Shown in pieces: positions 16,540 to 20,661 of a DNA stretch of 20,661 nucleotides. The number at the start of each line of letters is the position of its first letter. The first letter of the stretch is position 1. Source of the stretch: an uncultured Roseateles sp. (GTDB taxonomy: Bacteria; Pseudomonadota; Gammaproteobacteria; Burkholderiales; Burkholderiaceae); assembly GCA_946480605.1 (NCBI GenBank), contig CAMLKW010000058.1, forward strand, positions 1-20,661. Reading direction: 5' to 3'. The notes beneath the pieces are model-generated. The model searched no databases and had not been told where the DNA came from. It was given only the letters and a program-made list of their open reading frames with translations. The position numbers were made by a program, and so were the translations under genes.

Positions 16540-17526
16540 TCACTCCGGGAAGGCCTTGCTCAGCGCTTCGAGCTGCTGCTGGGTGACGGCCATCATGAAG
16601 CCGTGGCGCAGCGTCGCCGGCATCTCGAAGCGGTTCCACGCCTTGACGCCCGAGTTGCCCCAGACCTCGATCCACGGCCCTTCCAGCCGCGGTGCCATCG
16701 ACAGGCCGTAGCTGGTGCCGGCGTACTGCTCGTAGTACATCAGCCAGTCCTGTCCGTTGGGCGCGCGGATCAGCGTCGGCGCCTCGCGGAAGGCCGGGCT
16801 CAGCGGCGGGCCGGGCTCGGGGTACGGGCCCAGCAGATTGGCGCCGCAGCTCATGCGGACCGTCTTGCCGGTGGTCCAGATGTAGGACGGGAAGCGCTCG
16901 TCCTTGACGACCGCGCAGTAGCCGCCGGCCGGGTTGTCGACGAGGAACACGTCGATGGTGGCCATGTCCCAGTCGAACAGGCGCTTGGGCGCCGCCTTGA
17001 ACTCGCGCAGGTCCGGCGACGTGACGTACAGCGTGCGCTGGCTGGACCAGTAGCGCTCGGGGTCGTCGGTGGAGCCCGGCACATTGGGCGTGTGCCACAT
17101 CAGCACGAACTGCTTCGACGGCTTGTCGAAGAACAGCTTGGGCGCGCCGATGCGCTGCAGCGTGTGCGGATGGCCCTTGACGCCCGACAAGTCGGGCTTG
17201 TAGGTGCCGAACTTCGTCCACTTCACGAGGTCGTCGGACACCCAGAAGCGGATCTCCGGATCGTCGTCGCTCTGGTTGCCGACGAGGTAGTAGCGGCCGT
17301 CGCCGCCCTGTACGATGAAGGGGTGGCCGTGGTAGTCCTCGTTGACGGCCTTGCCGCCGTTGAGGCGCTTCCAGTGCAGGCCGTCGGTGCTGACGGCGTA
17401 GTGCAGCACGCCGTAGCGGGCATGCGTCATGTGGGCGAACAGGTAGCCGCCCGGGGCGGGCTCGGCCGCATGGGCAACGCCTGCAGCGAGCAGCAGGCCG
17501 GCGAGCCAGGTTTTCAACTTCATCAT
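16540..17526 (-). CDS. Secreted GH43-like five-bladed beta-propeller glycosidase
   Basis: The 328-residue protein has a Sec signal (cleavage after VAHA, residue about 20). Its short repeated blade motifs are of the furanosidase type: YAVSTDGLHWKRL, HPFIVQGGDGRYYLVGN, FWVSDDLVKWTKF and LEGPWIEVWG. By analogy with GH43, Asp192 (TIDVFLV) and Glu248 (REAPTLIR) are candidates for the pKa-modulating Asp and the acid Glu. This assignment is inferred, and REAP replaces the more usual EGP. GH43 members act on arabinose or xylose linkages. Two adjacent ATG codons compete: the one at 17526 is four bases from GGAG, the one at 17523 seven bases, so the true start may be three bases later. It is the last gene of the glycosidase set, 160 bases after the preceding stop. 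Confidence 0.8.
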   Translation of the reverse strand: MMKLKTWLAGLLLAAGVAHAAEPAPGGYLFAHMTHARYGVLHYAVSTDGLHWKRLNGGKAVNEDYHGHPFIVQGGDGRYYLVGNQSDDDPEIRFWVSDDLVKWTKFGTYKPDLSGVKGHPHTLQRIGAPKLFFDKPSKQFVLMWHTPNVPGSTDDPERYWSSQRTLYVTSPDLREFKAAPKRLFDWDMATIDVFLVDNPAGGYCAVVKDERFPSYIWTTGKTVRMSCGANLLGPYPEPGPPLSPAFREAPTLIRAPNGQDWLMYYEQYAGTSYGLSMAPRLEGPWIEVWGNSGVKAWNRFEMPATLRHGFMMAVTQQQLEALSKAFPE

Positions 17527-17583
17527 CGATCTCCTTCTGATTTGCGGGCCGAGCGCCGGGCCGCTCCCAAGCAGGCCCGTCTG

Positions 17584-17661
17584 GCGATGTGCATGCGGCT
17601 CGATGCCGCATGCATCGCCGTCCCCTCGGGGGACCGACCAGGCTTGCCGGCGTTCAGCCGG
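17584..17661 (-). promoter_or_regulatory. Three tandem hairpins between the two glycosidase genes
   Basis: The 160-base gap holds three stems in a row: GCATGCGGC/GCCGCATGC (17591-17599 with 17605-17613, extended by GCGAT/ATCGC across a 2-base bulge), GTCCCC/GGGGAC (17620-17625 with 17629-17634) and CCGGC/GCCGG (17647-17651 with 17657-17661). None is followed by a U tract on the minus strand. They could stabilise or process the mRNA, or attenuate expression of the downstream gene. No promoter was recognised in the gap. Confidence 0.5.
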
Positions 17662-17686
17662 AGCAAGACTGGGCGAGGGGCGCGCG

Positions 17687-19666
17687 TCACGGTGCCGAAA
17701 GCTGCCAACGCTGGCAATCGCCGCCGAGCCATTCCCACTGGGCCACGTTGGCACCGTTGGCTGTCGAGCAGCCAGCCACGTCCAGCACGCGGCCGCTGTG
17801 CTTGTTGATGAGGCGCACATAGCCGCTGCCCACGTTCTCTATGCCCCAGCGCTGCGCGGCCGCGTTGTTGGCGGTCCATTGGCGCACGTTGGCGCCCATC
17901 TGCAGCGACGCGTCCTGCAAGTCCAGCTTCAGGCCGCTGTTGACCGACGTGAACTCGTAGAAGCCGTCGGCCGTCTGCGCGACGTTCCAGCGCTGGCAGT
18001 TGGCGCCGCTGTAGGGCCACTGCTGGACGTTGCCGCCAGCGGCGGTGGAGCAGGCGTTCACGTCCAGCGCCTGGGTGCTGTGCCTGGCGATGACCTTGTA
18101 GGTGGCGTTGGCCGCCGAGTTGGGACTGACGCGCTCGAAACGCCAGCGTTGGCAGTCGCCACCTATCCACGTCCACTGCTGCACGTTGGCGCTCGTCGCC
18201 GTGGAGCAGGCATTCACGTCCAGCACGAGGTTGCTGTTGTGGTTGATGACGCGAAAGTGGCCATCGCCCACGGGCTCGATGCGCCACTTCTGGCAGTTCA
18301 GGCCGTTGACCGTGTACTGCTGCACATTGCCGCCGGCCGCCGTGGAGCAGCCGTTCACGTCCAGCGCCTGGCCGCTGTGCTGCGCGGTGATGGTGTAGAT
18401 GCCGTTGGCCGCGTTGGTGACCTTCCAGCGCTGGCAGTCGCCGCCTATCCATGTGTACTGCGCCACGTTGGCGCCCGGCGTCGTGGTGCAGCCGGCCACG
18501 TCCAGCACCTGGTTGCTGTGCTTGGCGACGATGCGGTAGACGCCGTCGGCCACCGGGTGGTGCAGCGGTGCGCTGGCGAACTGCATGCGGCAGCCCAGGT
18601 TGGCCATCTGCAGCACGCGCTGGTTGTCGCTGGAGGCCAGCAGCTGCGCGCTGTAGTTGGTGCAGGCGTCGCCGCCGGTCAGGATGGGCGTGGCCAGCGG
18701 CGTGGCCGCCTCGGTCCACGGCCCCGCGGCGCCATTGGTGCTGAAGAAATAGACGCGGCCCGTCGCATCCTCGTTGATGCTGTTGTTGCTGTTGCGCTTC
18801 AGCACCTGGGCGGTGAGCAGCAGGCGGCCCTGCGGGCTGCCGTCGTTCATCCACGTGATGGTGGGCGTGTGGCTGAAGTGGTGGCCGGCGGTGGACTCCA
18901 CCCGCTGCCCCAAGTTGCTGGCCGTGCCCCAGCTGCTGCCGTTGCTGGACGTGCGCGTGTAGACGTCGCAGGCGCGCGAGCCGCAGATCTCGTAGCTCAT
19001 CACGTAGCTGCCGTTCGGCAGCTTGCGCACCACCGGCATGCCGGGGCGCAGGTCGCCGCCGTCGCTGATGGCAACGTCGAACACGTCGGCGCCCCAGGTC
19101 AGGCCACCGTCCATCGAGACCTTGTGCGCGATGAGCTGGTTGTAGCCGCCGGCCTTGTACTCCTCGGTGGCGTAGAACATCACGAGCCGGCCGGCGCTGT
19201 CGACGGTGAACTCGGGCTCCCAGATGCCGGTGCTGCCGGTGGCTGCCACGGCGTGCTGGGTCCACGTGCGGCCCTGGTTGGTGCTGCGGTAGATGCGCAG
19301 CGCGAAGGCCGTGCCGTTGCGGCCGGTGGTGGCCCAGAACAAGGTGCCGGCCGCGGTGCTGCCCAGTTGCTGCGGCACCTCCCACAGCGTGCTGCAGCAG
19401 TGCCAGGTCTCGGGCGACGGCACCGTGATGCTGCCGACCTGGGCCCACGTGGCGCCGTCGTTGGTGGATTCGTAGATCGCCGACTGGGTGCCGTCGAAGT
19501 CGTGCGAGGCCAGCAGCCGGCCGTTGGCGCCGCCGCTGGCGGCCAGCCGGATCATGCGTGGGTAGAAGCTGTCCTGCGTCGTGTTCAGCACCGTCTCGGC
19601 CGCGCGGGCCGGGGTGCCAAGCAGCAGCGCGCACAGCGCAATCGTCAATACAAAGAACGCTCTCAT
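17687..19666 (-). CDS. Secreted sialidase-fold (GH93-like) glycosidase with six ricin-type lectin repeats
   Basis: The 659-residue protein has a Sec signal (cleavage near ARA, residue 22) and a good ribosome site (AGGAG seven bases before the ATG). Residues about 25-365 form a beta-propeller with Asp-boxes STNDGATW (67-74), STNQGRTW (128-135) and SMDGGLTW (183-190), and a degenerate SSNGSSW. The segments IWEPEF, RPGMPVV and MSYEICG resemble GH93 exo-alpha-1,5-L-arabinanases as I remember them. Automated labels may say exo-alpha-sialidase, but nothing specific to sialic acid is visible. Residues about 372-659 are six ricin/CBM13-type repeats, which anchor such enzymes to polysaccharide. It lies 67 bases downstream of the GH2 gene, same strand. 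Secretion is clear, the propeller fold confident, the substrate uncertain. Confidence 0.85.
   Translation of the reverse strand: MRAFFVLTIALCALLLGTPARAAETVLNTTQDSFYPRMIRLAASGGANGRLLASHDFDGTQSAIYESTNDGATWAQVGSITVPSPETWHCCSTLWEVPQQLGSTAAGTLFWATTGRNGTAFALRIYRSTNQGRTWTQHAVAATGSTGIWEPEFTVDSAGRLVMFYATEEYKAGGYNQLIAHKVSMDGGLTWGADVFDVAISDGGDLRPGMPVVRKLPNGSYVMSYEICGSRACDVYTRTSSNGSSWGTASNLGQRVESTAGHHFSHTPTITWMNDGSPQGRLLLTAQVLKRNSNNSINEDATGRVYFFSTNGAAGPWTEAATPLATPILTGGDACTNYSAQLLASSDNQRVLQMANLGCRMQFASAPLHHPVADGVYRIVAKHSNQVLDVAGCTTTPGANVAQYTWIGGDCQRWKVTNAANGIYTITAQHSGQALDVNGCSTAAGGNVQQYTVNGLNCQKWRIEPVGDGHFRVINHNSNLVLDVNACSTATSANVQQWTWIGGDCQRWRFERVSPNSAANATYKVIARHSTQALDVNACSTAAGGNVQQWPYSGANCQRWNVAQTADGFYEFTSVNSGLKLDLQDASLQMGANVRQWTANNAAAQRWGIENVGSGYVRLINKHSGRVLDVAGCSTANGANVAQWEWLGGDCQRWQLSAP
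17690..18550 (-). repeat. Six tandem ricin B-type (CBM13) repeats, period about 47 residues
   Basis: Reading in gene direction, units begin near 18548, 18408, 18265, 18107, 17970 and 17829. Each has a LDV or LDL core and ends in the Q-x-W signature (QRW five times, QKW once). Units 1, 3 and 6 share (I/L)GGDCQRW; units 2 and 4 share CSTAAGGNVQQ. Five units have the Cys pair (one after LDV, one before Q-x-W); unit 5 has neither Cys. Six units make two beta-trefoils. Confidence 0.88.
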
Positions 19667-19733
19667 GCCTGTCTCCTGTTGATTGGACGAGGCGGCTCTG
19701 TCGGCCGCTCAGCGGGAGCCCCCAAAGAAACGA

Positions 19734-20661
19734 TCAGCGACCGAAGCGGATCAGCGCCTGGTTGGCCTTCCTGACCTGCTCGAAGTCCAGCTTCTGCACG
19801 CGCCGGTCGTAGGTGAAGAAGCCGTTCAGCTCCTCCTCCACGTCGGTGGTCTCGGTGTAGACCGCGGCACTCAGGCCTTGCGTGGCGGCGTACTCGCGCA
19901 GCTTGGCGGCCTGCTCCACGTAGACCTTGGTGACGGCCTCCTTGCTGTCGTACAGCAGGTAGCAGCACTTGGAGTCGGGCCGGTACATGTGGCCCGGCGT
20001 GCGCAGGCTGTTGCCGCCGTACTCGCCCAGCACGGCGATGCGGCCGGGCTGCCAGTTCACCGGCTGCGGGCCGGGGTAGTCGTGCAGGTCGATGACGTCG
20101 CCGCCGCCCTGGTCATGCGGCTCGAAGTTGATGCCGGAGTGCGTGTTGATGAGGCGCGTCGGGTCCAGCGCCTTGAACACGTCGGACATGCGGCGGTGGT
20201 CGAAGTCGCCCCAGCTCTCGTTGAAGATCACCCATGACACGATGGACGGAACCGAGCGCAGCTGGTCCACGATTTCACGCATCTGGCCCTCGGTGCGGCT
20301 GCGGATGGCCAGGTCCTTCTCGGCGTCCCAGGCCTGCGGCATGTCCTGCCACACCAGCAGGCCCAGCTTGTCGGCCCAGTAGAACCAGCGCGCCGGCTCC
20401 ACCTTGATGTGCTTGCGGACCATGTTGAAGCCCAGGTCCTTGGTGGCCTGCAGGTCGAACTTCAGCGCCTCGTCGGTAGGCGCGGTGAACAGACCGTCGG
20501 GCCAGAAGCCCTGGTCCAGCGGGCCGAACTGGAAGACGAACTTGCCGTTCAGCAGCGGTCGCGGCACGCCGGCCACGTTGCCAATCGCCATGCTGCGCAT
20601 GCCGAAGTAGCTGTCGACCTGATCGATGACCTTGTCGTCGCGGCGCAGCGTGACCTTCAAG
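19734..20661 (-). CDS. Glycoside hydrolase family 2 enzyme, C-terminal part
   Basis: The reading frame enters from the right edge and stops at 19734-19736; about 309 residues are visible, so the start, signal peptide and N-terminal sandwich domains are missing. The fragment begins in the immunoglobulin-like region and continues into the catalytic barrel. GFNMVRKHIKVEPARWFYWADKLGLLVWQDMPQAW is the usual GH2 barrel beginning. The acid/base glutamate is in SWVIFNESWG and the nucleophile probably in VLGEYGGN. GH2 includes beta-galactosidases, beta-glucuronidases and beta-mannosidases; the visible part does not decide. The protein ends soon after the barrel, so it has no extra C-terminal domains. 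It precedes the GH93-like gene by 67 bases and is probably in its operon. Confidence 0.88.
   Translation of the reverse strand, partial: LKVTLRRDDKVIDQVDSYFGMRSMAIGNVAGVPRPLLNGKFVFQFGPLDQGFWPDGLFTAPTDEALKFDLQATKDLGFNMVRKHIKVEPARWFYWADKLGLLVWQDMPQAWDAEKDLAIRSRTEGQMREIVDQLRSVPSIVSWVIFNESWGDFDHRRMSDVFKALDPTRLINTHSGINFEPHDQGGGDVIDLHDYPGPQPVNWQPGRIAVLGEYGGNSLRTPGHMYRPDSKCCYLLYDSKEAVTKVYVEQAAKLREYAATQGLSAAVYTETTDVEEELNGFFTYDRRVQKLDFEQVRKANQALIRFGR

Noticed and set aside
19694..19720. Imperfect hairpin between the GH2 gene and the GH93-like gene
   Set aside because: A short GGCTC/GAGCC stem with an asymmetric interior and a 4-bp inner stem with 3-base loop; too weak in such GC-rich DNA to call a feature.
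17603..19774. Long plus-strand open frame (723 codons) opposite the ricin-repeat gene
   Set aside because: Its apparent repeats are the antisense image of the six ricin units; it has no signal peptide or recognisable domain.

Overview
The window is GC-rich DNA with dense coding and a strong G/C preference at third codon positions. The gene families (tripartite RND pump, large TonB-dependent receptor, FCD-type GntR regulator, Dpp/Opp-type ABC importer, secreted glycosidases) point to a Gram-negative betaproteobacterium. A Burkholderiales genus of the Roseateles/Mitsuaria/Rubrivivax kind is my best guess from general character; no phylogenetic marker in the window proves it.

Layout. (a) 1-480: the 3' end of a beta-hydroxyacid dehydrogenase gene, a tRNA-Ala(CGC) gene with encoded CCA, and an intrinsic terminator. 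(b) 527-6305, + strand: a three-gene RND efflux operon (lipoprotein adaptor, inner-membrane pump, outer-membrane lipoprotein channel), closed by a hairpin terminator shared with the convergent receptor gene. (c) 6397-10058, - strand: a GntR/FadR-type regulator followed by a TonB-dependent receptor. (d) 10059-10235: a divergent control region with two identical palindromic operators, one at each predicted promoter, plus a separate inverted repeat. (e) 10236-16509, + strand: an enolase-superfamily (mandelate racemase-like) enzyme followed by a complete Dpp/Opp/Nik-type ABC importer (binding protein, two permeases, two ATPases). Its four internal junctions are all ATGA overlaps. (f) 16494-16529: a long hairpin at the convergence point. 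(g) 16540-20661, - strand: three glycoside-hydrolase genes: the 3' part of a GH2 enzyme, a sialidase-fold (GH93-like) enzyme with six ricin-type repeats, and a small GH43-like enzyme.

How it may work together. Parts c to g look like one carbohydrate-scavenging locus. Exported hydrolases trim a polysaccharide (arabinan- or arabinogalactan-like is a guess from the GH93/GH43 resemblance). The TonB-dependent receptor takes the product across the outer membrane and the ABC system across the inner membrane. The enolase-superfamily enzyme probably dehydrates or isomerises a sugar acid, and the GntR protein probably senses that acid or a relative and controls both divergent transcripts. The substrate is not determined by the sequence, and later catabolic enzymes (aldolase, kinase, sugar dehydrogenase) are not in the window. 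The RND operon and the tRNA look like unrelated neighbours.
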